Below are positions 33,095 to 45,028 of a stretch of 64,000 nucleotides of DNA, piece after piece (position 1 is the first letter of the stretch; every line of letters starts with the position of its first letter). The translations under genes and the position numbers were made by a program. Below the pieces are notes generated by a model. It made no database searches. It worked only from the letters and a program-made list of their open reading frames with translations, and was not told where the DNA came from. Source of the stretch: Parus major. Its lineage: Eukaryota > Chordata > Aves > Passeriformes > Paridae. The stretch covers positions 40,168,001 through 40,232,000 of the forward strand of contig NC_031799.1 in assembly GCF_001522545.3 (NCBI RefSeq), given 5' to 3'.

Positions 33095-36000
33095 GTGAGT
33101 ACCCAGCGCGGTCCGGAGCCCCTGCCCCGAGGGCCGGGAGAGGGAGGGGGTTGCACCTGAACAGTACTAGCAGGGAAGTAAGTCCCTGAAACTCCTCGGA
33201 ACCTCCACCTCTGCCCCGTTATCCCGCGCCTGCCTTCCTGCTGAAGTCCCTGGAGCCCAGGTTGGAGCGTCTCCCGGCCGCGCCCCCGCCCCGAGCCGCG
33301 GCTGCCGCTGGCTGTCACACACGGACGCAGCCTGCTCGCTTGGTTTTAGCCCGTACCATAGGTAAAGAACGTTTTTCTTTTTAAAGTGCGGGTTTGCGCA
33401 CTTCGTTTGGCAGCTAAAAGATCTTTGAACAAGAGTTAGTCAAGACCCCGTGTGTTAAAGACATGAGCGAGGTAAAAAGAAAGGAACGGCAGGTGAGGAT
33501 GCAGTGATTGCTTTTCAGCACGGCGGTAGTTGTTACTAAGGTTGGTCTGCATTGTGTAGGTCAGCGCTGTGGGAAAAGCAAATGAAGAATCAGCAAAACT
33601 TGTAACTGAACTACATGAAGCAGAGCAGAGCAAACTGTGGAGAATTTCATACAGATACGGTATCAGCTGGAGTTTAGCGGTGGCACACTGCACCTGGTAA
33701 CTGAGGCGTAAAATTCCTGCGCTGTTCAGTTTCCAAAGGGACATTCCTGTAGGTAGCTTGCTAATGAAAACAGCAAAAGGAAAGGACATGACTGTGCCTA
33801 AGTAACGGAGTGTTTTGATGACCTAAGTCAAGAGTGGAGTGCTCATTTGGATGACTTTCAGAAATCTGATTTAGCTACTATAAGTATAGACTGAGATTAG
33901 AGGAGCACAAGTAAGATGTTCAAGGTTACTGAAATGCCTGTAACTGGAGACTTGAAGTACATGTAAAATCTGATAAAGGGATTTTTTTCCCCCCCACTCT
34001 TTAAATGAGTAGATTGTGAAATTTTTTTCCAGGAGGTGTCAAAGCCAAGAAGGTAATATGACTTTTAAAGGTAGTTTGGGTAATAAAACTTCCAGCCAAA
34101 TTAATTCTTCTAGTAAATAACTCTTTCCTAGTGCTAGAAGAAAACTTCTAGCTTTCATTTTAATTCTAAATCCATCCTAGTGTGCTATCTGGTGTGTAAC
34201 ACCCCTGCTACTCATTCAAGAGGGAACATTATTGCTAATCTTGCATTTTCAGTGCAGTTTGACAAACTCAAGAGCAAATTACTTGAAGCCAGGAACTATT
34301 TCAAGCTTTCTTGGCTCATACCTGGATGCCAACTGCCAATTGATGTTAGGTCTTTTTAATGATAGGTCCCACTGGCTTAAATATTGTTTTCAATAGTTCT
34401 CCACAAGAACTTCTTCCCAGGCAGTAATTGTGTTTGATATCTACTAATCATAATAGAATGCAGACAAGTTTCCTGATGGAAAGGTAGCACTTGAAGCCCC
34501 TGTGCCCAGCAAGCTGTTCAGCACGGCCCATGGGAATGCGCTTACAGCTTCATCCTCTGTGGATTAGAGGTCTATTTCTGACAGCTCCTGCTCAAGTCAT
34601 GCAGAGTGGAAGCAAAGAGAGAGTTTAATTGGCTTTTCTGTGGAATCCTGTGATGTCCTTCACAGTTCCATAGAGAAGCATGGCTTGTCCTGCCAGATGA
34701 CTGAGTTCTCAGTGGCTTACTGAAGAAAAAAGTGCAGAGGGATATAAACAAACAATGTTTTTGAAGTTGCATATAATAATAAAGGACCATGTGGAGCTGT
34801 TCAAGGTGCTTAGGTTGGAATAACTGGTAGTTTGGTGTCAAGGGTAGTGGTGAATCATTGTAGACTAAGAGCAGATGTGTATTCACTAAACCAAACTATA
34901 ATTCTGGCTAGATACTAGTTCTAATTAAGAATATAATTTTAAAAATTGATAAGATAATAATATTATTATTTTAAAATATATTAATATTTTTAAAGTTTAA
35001 TTGCAATTATTGAATTGGTTGTTGGTTTTTTGACTGTGTAAAGAAGGCATTTAGTATCTTCAGTGAGGTTAAAATATCCTAGCTGGTTGCTTCAGTGTTT
35101 AAGATACATAATTGTAGAATAGACTGATGTTTCTTCTAGATGCAACAGATCCAATTTTAAGTATGACATCTAAAATACTTTTCAACAACAGAAGCATGGA
35201 GTTTCTTGATGATGAATTTTGTCTTAAGAAATAGCCAGCATTCCTACTTGCAGTGTGTGAAGCCTAGCACTACAGTGTCAAGCCTACCTTCAGAGAAGCA
35301 AAACACTGAATTCAAAGCAGGATCTCCAGACTCTTCCATGCTGTCAGTCCTGACTATCCTCCCAGAACTGGGACTGCACATTTGCTGCTTCATGTGGTCT
35401 GTGGCATGACTAATAGGATACTGTTCCTGATGCTTTTACTGCCTGCAAGTTAATGTAATTTTTTTTTTTTTTTTGCCTGAGCCACAGGATTTTGATTCTT
35501 GAAGTGGGGTGTGAAGATAGTCCGGTAGGAAGTGAGCACTTGGAAGAGAAAGAGAGTAGTAGAGAGGAAAAGCAGGTGTAGGACAGAACATGTCAACAAC
35601 AAATGCTGTTAAATAGGACTGATGTTTTGATAATGGTACACAAAGACATACTGCTGTGCTTGTACTGAACTCTGCAGTGAAAAGCGTCATTTTTTGTGAG
35701 GGTGCCTAGAGTGTACAATGGTTCTTGCAGGCTTCCAGGTAGGCAGGTATTTACTGAGTTGGCCTGTACAGCTCAGTAAAAATTAGAATCATAAAGAATG
35801 CCATAAAAGGAAAATGACAAGGTTGTATGTGCATTTTTTATTAGGAAGTTTTACGTATGAGGGTGGATTGGCACCTGCAGAAATACTGAGGAGGATGGGG
35901 TGTTAAAAATACAAAGGTAGAATAATGTTAAGTATCTGAACAGTTAGACTTTTTAGACTGCTCTTTCAAAATCTCAGCAGCCACTTTAAAATTGAATCCC

Positions 36001-38726
36001 AAGCATGTGACGTGCATGCTTATGACTAAGATTTAACAATGCAGAAATTTCACAGCTAAAAGAAAATACTTACAGCTTTGTGTGACAGGGAATACTGCTA
36101 GAAGCAGATGAGCAAGGTGCCCATCACTTTCATGTGACAGCACTTCCAAGTGAAAGCTGTTTTAATTCAAGTGTTGTCAGATATCACATTACACATCTGT
36201 ATAAAATTTACCATTTGTGTTCCCAAGACTATATTATATCTGACCAGTGTTGTCTACATGTCAAGAACCCTCTTGCATATAGATCTTAAACCCTTATACA
36301 AACATACTCACCTCTGTTGTGACTCAGCCTGCATAGGCAGTCAGGCCCCAGAGAGCTGCTGGGTCACTCCCTGCCCCCATGGGATGGGGGACAGAATGTG
36401 AAGGGTGAAAGTGAGAAAACTTAGGGGTTGAAATAAAGACAGTTTAATAGATAAAGCAAAAGTGAAGGTAGACAGTCAAAGCAAGATACGGAATTAATTC
36501 ACTACTTCCCATTCACGGGCAGATATTTAACAGTTTCCAACAGAGGGAAACCTCATCCTGTAATGATTGCATGGCAAGATAAATCTCCTGGCTCTGAATG
36601 TTGGTCCCCTCCCCCTTCTTCCATCATCTTTTACAGCTGATCAAAGGTTTACATGGTATGGAACATCCTTTGGTCATCTGAGATCAGCTGTGCCTCCTCA
36701 CAGATTCTTGTACACCACCAGCCTACTCACTGGCATGATAGCATGAGAAACAGGAAATCCCCTGGTGCTGTATAACCATTGCTCAGCAATAGCTAAAACA
36801 CTGGTGAGTTACCAATGCTGTTTTGGTACTCACCATGTGAGCTGCTGTGAAGAAAATTAGCTTCCATCCAATGTCAATATTATCTAAAAATACAAAATCT
36901 GTGCTCTCAGAAACTTTCATCCAGCCTTCTCATAAGAATCAAGAAATCTAACATTGGCTATGACTTCCAGTTTGCCTCAGTCTTAATGCCATAGGTTTTT
37001 ATCTCTATTTATGGTTTAATGATACTGTGAGTTGCCATTGGAGTTAGTCCCATGGCACATATGTGTTTGTGAAGTCATGGGATTTGAGGTCCCTGTTGGA
37101 GAGAATGATCTTAATAAGTTTTAGAAGTCATTTTTGCAAGCACATGTACACAGTGATTAAGAAGCATTGTCTGCAGAACTCTTTCTCAGGCTTCTTCAGG
37201 TCCATCCATCTTGCAAGTTGCACACAAATGTAAGCAAAATCTGTGTGTGCTTCAGTCTGGTTTGGTGCAGCCCTAAGGCTGTCTGATCAAGATTCCATGC
37301 TGGGCTGGATATATGCATTCCCTTAGGAAAGTAAAGTGTAAGATTTAAGTATAAGTCTCCATACCAAATGACCTTCCATCTCCTAGTGCTCTGTCTCTGA
37401 TTGCTACAATTGCGTTTTTCATCCACCAAACCAATAAGAAGTGTTTTCCACCCATCTCGTTTGTCATTCAGGTGGCATGAGGTGATAGTAGTTTCACATG
37501 GCTTCTATGCACACTTGCTTTGGAATGTGTTTTTTTTTCACCTGTTTTGGCAGATTTCAGAAGGGTCTGTAGGGACTGTTGGTTGATTGCTTGTATGTCA
37601 CAATTTGCTGTGACAAAAGTGAAGTGTGAGAAAGCGAACCTGGTCCATACCTATTATTGCTGCTTCTGTAGTGTTCCCTGCATTATTGCTCAGCCAATAT
37701 AACAGTAGAGCAGTGTCCTTAACCTATTGATTTTTCTCAAGGAAAAATACAGAAGGGAAGGCATGTTTCAGGAATGCCCTATCTGGCTCAGTATTGCACT
37801 TAAGTCTTATTTTTCGGTATATTTTCTTTTCCTCCCTGAGGAATTATCCCTGAGAATGTCTATAGATCAGTGTCAAGTACTTTTAAACAATGTCTACATT
37901 TTTTTTCTACTCAAATTTCTTTGGCATTTGAACCTCATACAGAAAATGTTCTTGCTTGTGGTGATGGCACTCAGGCAGCATATTTCCATTTAGTAATTTA
38001 AGCATGTTTTGAGAGAGATGTTGCTAGTGTTCTGGAATTTGGATATTTTGTTATTGCTTGGTTTTTGTCAGTACTCCAGTTATTCTAAAGGTGCAGAGGG
38101 GGAAAAATTTTCTTTGGCAACGCAGATAGGTGGCTCTTATTCAAAATATTTTGATTGCTCACTTTTCTGTATGTAGAAGGTCTGTTTCACTGAGGGAGTT
38201 AAAGGAACATCTTCAATCTCTTCCATTTACACAAAATGGTGTAATGGTTTAATGGTGATTGCAGGAAGTGGCACTATGAAACACTTGAGTGTATTTGTAA
38301 GGGAATGAATATCAAATGCTAAGTGAGACCCTTCTCCTGTCCTGTCAAAAGGGCCCAGAATGACATCTGGTTTGGGCTAGTAAAAACAGGGTGGAAGAGT
38401 ATGTCAAACTTCACTTCTCTGAACATCTTTTACATCTCCAAGAGCCTCTGTTCCTGTGGAAACTGCAGGCAGCAGTGAGGAACATTTACAGGAAGGATCC
38501 TGCAGCTCTCTGAACTCTAAGAGCTTGATATCACTGTGTAGGCTTCCAGCTGCAGCCTTGTTCATCCCCTTACTCTACCCAGTGCTCTGCCTCAAACTCT
38601 GAGGAAGCCCAGGCACTCACCACTTCTTTCCCACATGTTCTGGACAGAGCAGCCTTCTTAAGAGACCAGGAGTTTTTGTAAAATGCTCCTAATGGTGTGT
38701 TTTATTCTCATTTTTTTTCCCCTCAG
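33095..38726 (+). other. NXNL2: NXNL2 intron, 5.6 kb
   Basis: The only intron of the gene, as in mammals. Donor is GTGAGT and acceptor CCCCTCAG (38719-38726) after a T-rich stretch. It contains a very AT-rich segment (34915-35010), a T-run at 35458-35474 and a minus-strand LTR (about 36310-36875). Open frames inside it have no domains. The first codon read through the donor is TGA. Confidence 0.85.
36310..36875 (-). mobile_element. ERV LTR, minus orientation
   Basis: The block matches a bird LTR family I recognise, read in reverse: CCCCATGGGATGGGGGACAG, AAAACTTAGGGGTTGA, AATAAAGACAGTTTAATAG, CACTACTTCCCATTC, CCTTTGGTCATCTGAGATCAGCTGT, CACCAGCCTACTC, GCTCAGCAATAGCTAAAACA and GAAGAAAATTAGCTTCCATCC. 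In the element's own direction it starts near 36875 and ends near 36310. It has no internal retroviral genes, so it is a solo LTR or fragment. I could not find a convincing target-site duplication. The LTR family is probably ERVL-like; the assignment is from memory. Confidence 0.7.
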
Positions 38727-38895
38727 TGATCTGAAGAAGAAATACAACATAACAGCAATTCCTAAACTGGTGATTGTGAAACAAACTGGAGAAGTCATTA
38801 CTGACAAGGGAAGAAAACAGATCAGAGACAAGGGGCTATCCTGTTTCCGGAACTGGCTTGAGGGTGCAGATATCTTTCAGAATTTTTCTAACTAA
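38727..38895 (+). CDS. NXNL2: NXNL2 exon 2: thioredoxin-like domain C-part, stop
   Basis: The exon completes His101 across the intron (CA|T) and encodes residues 102-156, ending ADIFQNFSN and TAA at 38893-38895. It supplies the second half of the thioredoxin-like fold: KKKYNITAIPKLVIV with the cis-proline at Pro113, the GEVIT strand, and the last helix (GRKQIRDKGLSCFRNWLEG). The total of 302 + 169 bases gives 156 aa, the length I remember for human NXNL2, with the same splice phase. The acceptor is TTTCCCCTCAG. With exon 1 it makes a complete gene of about 6.1 kb plus UTRs. Confidence 0.97.
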
Positions 38896-39310
38896 AATGT
38901 TGGCAAATGAAAGCAAGAAAACATCGTGGAAAACTTGGTAGGGCTCTGAAAAGACTCTTGCTTTGTTCAGAATGAGAAGGGTAAGGCTTATTTATTTATC
39001 TTTGCTTGTAAACAAATTTTGGGTTTGGCTTGAAGACCAGTTATTCCAGTGTCATAAAATGCAATTATTGTTATATTTGTATTGTTCTGTCTATGGTATT
39101 TGGTATGAATCACAAATAGTACTGAAGAACTTCAGAACAGGCTGTTTGGGCAGTAATAATAGAAACTTGTGAAATCTATGCAAATACTTACTTTGCAAAG
39201 TCAACACAGTAAAAATAAATGCAAAAAACCTATTTATTGATGACTTTTTTTTTTCCCAGATGATTAGTACATTTTATTGAGAAAATCAAACTGTTTGCTT
39301 TAATAAATTA
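38896..39310 (+). other. NXNL2: NXNL2 3'UTR with poly(A) signals
   Basis: Two AATAAA signals lie after the stop: 39214-39219, then 39302-39307, the latter followed by a TGT-rich stretch. They imply a 3'UTR of about 330 to 430 bases. Which one is used cannot be told from sequence. Confidence 0.65.
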
Positions 39311-39514
39311 CTGTTTATGAAATATGTCTCATGTATTTCCTTATCTACCTTAACAAGAATAATCAGAAAATGTAATGACTTTAAAATACAACACATTTGT
39401 TTGTCAGTACTGAAGAAATATTCTACTTTATTTTACTTTTATAGGATTTGTTTATATTTATTTATAGTTCTGCTCAGTTTTCCTTATCCCTGGATTTTAA
39501 AACTTGGCCCTATA

Positions 39515-39590
39515 AGCTAAGCGTGGGATTGGAACTACCTGGTCTTTAAGGTCCTTTCTAACACAAGCCATTCTGTGGTTCTGTGATATT
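39515..39590 (+). mobile_element. CR1 LINE 3' tail
   Basis: GGGATTGGAACTACCTGGTC, then GGTCCTTTCTAACACAAGCC and the terminal ATTCTGTGGTTCTGTGAT match a CR1 3' end in + orientation. It lies about 200 bases past the last NXNL2 poly(A) signal. Confidence 0.85.
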
Positions 39591-42500
39591 AGCTCCCAAG
39601 TTAACATCAGGTCAAGTTAAGAAGAAACTGTTTTCTATCTTTTCTTTTGCCAAAGTATGTAGAAGCAAACATTATAAAAAATTATACCAGGTCTCTCTGA
39701 TGAATGCTCATGTTGGATCTAAAGCACAGCTTGATTTGCTGTCTCTTCATGGTTGAGGTCCCAGCCCACACATCCATGCAATTAATGAGCCAAAAAAGCC
39801 CACTTCCTGTGCAAGCCAAGTGTTTGTTGGTTAGAATTTAAAGACTTTAACAGAGTTATTATTGTTTCAATTGCAAGCACTTCGTTACTAACACTTGAAG
39901 TCTGGTTAACTCAGTTTGGAGCAAGAGAGCCTGTGTCCATCAATTGTAGCACTCCAGTTATTTGTGGTGCCCCCAAAAGCTTTGTGACCCCCAAGGGGTC
40001 ACAGTCCTTTAACTGCACCCAGAATTCTGACTTCCTGTCTGTCCCCTGGGCTGTGTGTGTAGGTGTAGAGACATTTCAGTGAGGCAGTGCTGATTCCTCA
40101 GAATGGGCTTGTTCTACAGAGAATTCTTGGCATGGCTCTGCTGGAAGGGTTACCTCTTCAGCCTTGCTTTGCTGATTGTCCCATCTGCAGGCATTGGCTT
40201 ACTGACCCCCTCCACAGCTGCCTCCCTTGCCTTGCCATGAGAAAACTTAACCAAGAGGGTCCAAAATTTAATGTGTGTGAATAATTGTATCATTTAATAA
40301 TGAATCTGCGTCATTTTCTTGCAACGGAGGGAAAAAGAATTCTCTGAAGAGTGGGAATGTAAAAAGTCACATGTACTTCACAGTAGATAAGAAGAAAGTA
40401 CTCCAGAGAGACTGATTTTGGAATGAAAAAAGATAACTCTAGAATATGTTCAGCACAAAGTTATGAGTTCTGAGCACCTTTTAGCCATTTAAAAAATTCA
40501 ATCTGGGTATATACCAAAGATAATTTCTAATTCTTGCCATCTCACTGTATAAATAATATTTATGTTCTTTCCTAATTAATGCTACTCTCTTTAGTGAATT
40601 TTTTGTGTGAGATGCAAGCACTGCCTGCTGTTCTGAGACCACCTAATGGCAGATAATTTTCAAATATAAGATGAGAAAAAAATTAATAGAAGCTCTTTCA
40701 AAAGTTTTAAAATGGGTTACCTGAATGTGGAATAATTTATATATCAAAAGTATCCACTGCATCCTTTTATCAGGTATCAGGCATTACTTCAGCCAAGATA
40801 TCTTGGTTCATTGCTTGTCTATATGCACAGACATGAAAGAACTTAGTATTTTATAACAGAGATTGACTTAGGCCCTTTGGATAATTGAAACCAATTAAGT
40901 AACATAGGTTCCAAGTAAAATTCAGCTAGGAATTCATAACGATGAAACAAATATATATATATACTGTACAAAAAGCTTGGTGTGACTTCAGTAAGGAGTG
41001 TTGGTTTTGCACATCAGTGTTTGGAATATCAGAAAACTGTTCTCCTTGTCAGTGCTAAAATAATCCATGTTTGACCTAGATGAAGTACAGAGTAGTGGAA
41101 AACATTTTCTTATTAGCAATATTTTGTGAAATTAGAGAAGCAAATCAGTGGGTCACCTATGAGGCTTATTATTACTTGGAATGTGCTCTTTAGAGAATTG
41201 TCCCTTTAACTTTCTTAAATTATTTTTCAGTTCACTGATGACTTTCTACTCTCTATTTTTAGTCACAGTCACTTTGAATATTAGTGAATACTAGTACTTT
41301 TTCAGGGCAGTGGGAAAGAAAACCTCATTTTTTAAAATACAACAATAGACAACAGCATAGTGATACTGGTTGATGCTGCACCTTCTTAAAGGGATCAAAT
41401 AAAAACCAAGTAAAGTTAAAAGATGGAACATTCTTTCTAATTCCACTGGACAAGATATTGCCCATTATTAGTAAATTATTTATAGATCAATATATGCTAA
41501 GATTGCATAAGAACCAATGGTGCTGAATTTGTTGTAGATGTTATGGACTATTACATTACTATGAAAAATGGCAAGGATTGTAAGTTGATACTTTGTGAAT
41601 TAATAAATAGCCTGGATCTTGCAGAGACTTGCTGCAGGTGAGTGCTGCAGGCTGTCTTGTGACTCTTTTATTTTAAGAAGGAGAAAAGAAGACTGGTGGC
41701 AGATTCAGACATGAAATAAACATCAAAAAAGCCAATGAACGTCTCTCTCTTTGTTAATCTTTCATTCCTTTACCCTGCTACCCAAAGAGCATTCCTTCTT
41801 CCTCCTCCAGAGCTGCTGTTGTCAAAATTTATTGGTATTATGATGTATTTAAATATATATGTGCATAAAAATGGAGGGGTGGGGATGGTATTTAATCTTT
41901 GTTTATTCACCTAAACTCTTCAGTCATGAGACTTTTAGGCTGAAGAAAATCCTTAAAGTAGGTACTTAGAAATTCCTTGAAATGCTGTAATGATATCTTG
42001 ATATGTATTTTTAATACTAACTTAATCTTTCACTTTTCTTCTCAGCTGAGAGTACATACAAAATCTCAGTAGCTCTTCCTGCAGTATGAGTTAAATCTAG
42101 ACTGCAAACAGGTGTTCTGCAGGACAAAAGTAGTAGTTGGTACTTTTCATTTCATTTCCACCCTGTGCACAACCTGGTTTTGCCTTTTGTACAGCTGAGT
42201 TTTCTGTTCAGACCAGACACCACTAACTGTCATGTGTTCTCTCTGCAGGCAATATTCATAAAAGGGAATTTTCTCCTAAAACATTTTTTTTTCTGTCAGT
42301 TTCTGTGAGGATGGTCATATAAATGACCAAAACCAAACAGAAACACCTTTAAGCCTTCTACCTCCTCAATGTCATTTAAATTTCTCTAGTAGATGAAGTT
42401 TAATGATCAATCTCCTGACCCTCAGATATTATGTATTATCCTATACCTTCAGTTAATGCTGCGAAAATGATTCTGGGTGAAGAAGTTGTTATGTTATGTT

Positions 42501-44990
42501 TCTATCCAAGAAAACACTGCATTTAAGCATAGCAGTACAGCCCCAAAGAAATACTTCAAAGAGAAGCTGAGGTAACTTGGCACAGGGGTGTTCTTACATA
42601 GACTCTTCTCTGGGCAGAAACTGAGATGGGAGCCCTAAAAATTCAAACAGATAAATAAAACTTGTAGGCAGGTTGTAAATAGATACAAGCACTGTCCTGG
42701 AAATGTTTGTACTAGCTGTTCCAGTAACTCTGACTACTTGGATTTGTAGGACATTGACAAATCAATAGATTCTTAGAACACTAAACAACCATTTTGCATT
42801 AAGCAGTAGCCAAATCTCCCTGACCCTTCTTTGTACAAAGAACCTTAAATGCATGCACAGGACATCAAAGGACATACTTTTCAGAGATTACAGTTTTCCC
42901 AAGTATAACATGAGGTCACATTTCCCATGCAAACATAAAATTTACCAATATTGTTACGCTTGGATGAAAATTTTTTTCAAAGGAAGTTATTTTACTCAAA
43001 TAAGTGGGGATTTGTCCCAGAACAAGGCCATTTACTGAGATTCCCTTCTTTGGTAATAGGTTCAGTTTGGTTTTGTAAGGCAGTCAGGTTTCTAGCAGGA
43101 AAAGTTTTAAGCTCTCTTCAACAGATTGCATGCCTGCTTAAGCATAGAAGAGGATGTTTTTAGTAATTTTTCAGTAATGCAGCCATCTACTGGTTATGCT
43201 TATTTCTTACTTGGAAATTAATAGCAATATTGCCAGCCTCAAATGGTACATTTGGGCCCATAATCACTATTTCATTGTGCAAGTGACACACTCTGCCCTT
43301 GGTTTCTCCCAGTGTGATATATCATACTCCACTGAATGACATCTGTGAAGACTGAGATGTTTGAAGGGTGTTCTGAAACTCCAGGTATGCTGATGCAATG
43401 CCAATGCACACACATTTTGTGACCCAGCACAGTCTACAGCTGTATCTTGTTGGCATCACCAAATCAGAATTCCATGATCTATATCTAGACATCTCCTCTC
43501 TACAAGTTCATAAAGCTGCTATTACATCTAGTCCTATCTGGAGAGGAGAGCAGAGAATGAAGGGCAGGCAAGGGGAATGAGCTGAGATCTTGATTGAATC
43601 CTGGGGCTCCAGTCCTGGCTTTGCTTATCAATGCTGAAAAACACATACTCTCTTCCCTGGAACTGTATTAAGTGCTGCAGCTAGTTGTGGTTATGAAGAG
43701 TGATGCTTTTACTGATACCTTAGTTAATGAATATCACTAGAAGAGTATTTACATTAGCAGTATCTCCATTTATATTGGAAGCTTTATCACCTTCTCCGAA
43801 AGAAATTAAAACAACTGCACATGTAAGGCCACGCAAGAGCTTGAGTATATGGAGGATTTTACTGTGTGTGATGCAGGGGGAGAAATCAGCTGCAGAGACA
43901 AAGGCAGAAGTGTCCCACATGTGAAAAGAAGAAATGGAGAACTACCTGCTTGAGGTTGAAATAGTTCTAACGCCATGAAAAAAGCTTGAAGTTGGTGGGA
44001 GCTGGCTGGAACAAGCATGGGGTTATGACAGTAAAATTCTACAGTATTTGTTCCAGACATCCTGCATTTAAGACAGCATGACTTTCTTTAAAAATTAACA
44101 AGATTGACCAAAACAAACCCCTCTCCAAACCCTCCAATTAGATAGCAATAAGTTACAAAACTTCAAACCTTTGGCTTTCTGCTCAAGTTGAGAGAGTAAG
44201 TGCCAAGTTACTCTGAATCTTCTATCAATGTCCAAAACTAAAATACTTTCTGGCCTGTATGTGGAAGAGATCTGGATGTCATCAAAACTGGATGAAGGAC
44301 ACAACAGCATCGCAAGTGAAATACAGAGAAGGTAGACAGAGGTCCGTGAGTTCACATGGATGCAGTTTCTGAGTTATCAGGAAGAAACTGGTACATCTGC
44401 TGAAACACTGTTCCCTTATACACAAATGCTGCTGCCCTGATGTATTAATCCCCTTCACAGAGCAGTTTGTTGTAAATGTAAACCCTGATAATGTTGTTAT
44501 ATCATGTTTGTACTGATAGAGGATTGAACCTCTTTCTCCTTTCTTTCCTATAGCTGTTGAAATAATGTCCTGTTTGCAGTATGACAGGTTATTTTGTGTA
44601 AGAATGCACGAAAGTCCAGTAGCCTACGCCACCTCTTAGTGATTCATGTTCTGTTGTACTTTAAGCTTAGAAGTTTCTCAACTCTGTGAGTCCACGCAGT
44701 ATATTTCTTGCTCACAAATTCAGCTGTGGTTTGTAAATTGCTTACCAGATGTGTTTTAAAAAGTCATGATGTACTTGACCTTTGAAGGAAGACATTAGTT
44801 TGAAGTATTTATTTTCAGTCTCAACCTAGAACCTTGTTGTTTAGTGATCAGATGCCAAAACACAATCTGCAATATTTTTTTCTATAGGGCTCTAGAAGCT
44901 ATGTTAGAAAATATTTGTTTCATCTGCAAGAGCATAAAAAAGAGAACTTGACGGGACCATCAAGTGCAGTCAGGTTATGTCAGTTTATTT
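39591..44990. other. Intergenic, no gene seen
   Basis: AT-rich DNA. It holds a perfect hairpin (39983-40003), a short AT microsatellite near 40952-40964 and many open frames under 90 codons with no domain. I see no retroelement or RNA gene. Confidence 0.6.
39983..40003. repeat. Perfect 9-bp inverted repeat
   Basis: TGTGACCCC and GGGGTCACA are separated by CAA. The arms contain the half-sites TGACCC and GGGTCA facing outward, as in an everted nuclear-receptor element. It could also form a short hairpin if transcribed. Confidence 0.8.
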
Positions 44991-44994
44991 TCAG

Positions 44995-45028
44995 CTGTAC
45001 TTGTTGACAAACTGTACTTTTTGACAAA
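44995..45028. repeat. 17-bp tandem duplication
   Basis: CTGTACTTGTTGACAAA is followed directly by a copy differing at one position. It is a recent-looking local duplication with no evident function. Confidence 0.8.

Larger units (their letters stand above)
32430..33340 (+). promoter_or_regulatory. NXNL2: NXNL2 promoter and CpG-rich island
   Basis: GC content and CpG density rise sharply at about 32450 and fall by about 33340, while both flanks are AT-rich. The island covers the presumed transcription start, the 5'UTR and exon 1. An inverted CCAAT box (ATTGG) lies at 32524-32528. No clear TATA box is in the expected place. GATTA-type sites, as bound by photoreceptor homeodomain factors such as CRX, occur (GATTAC at 32508-32513), but single sites prove little. 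The transcription start cannot be fixed from sequence alone. Confidence 0.7.

Noticed and set aside
32418..33189. Long frames on both strands around NXNL2 exon 1 (up to 222 codons, Arg/Gly/Pro/Ala-rich)
   Set aside because: They are produced by the 14-bp GC minisatellite, open in all frames, and by the stop-poor CpG island. Only the frame starting at 32793 has conserved domain content.
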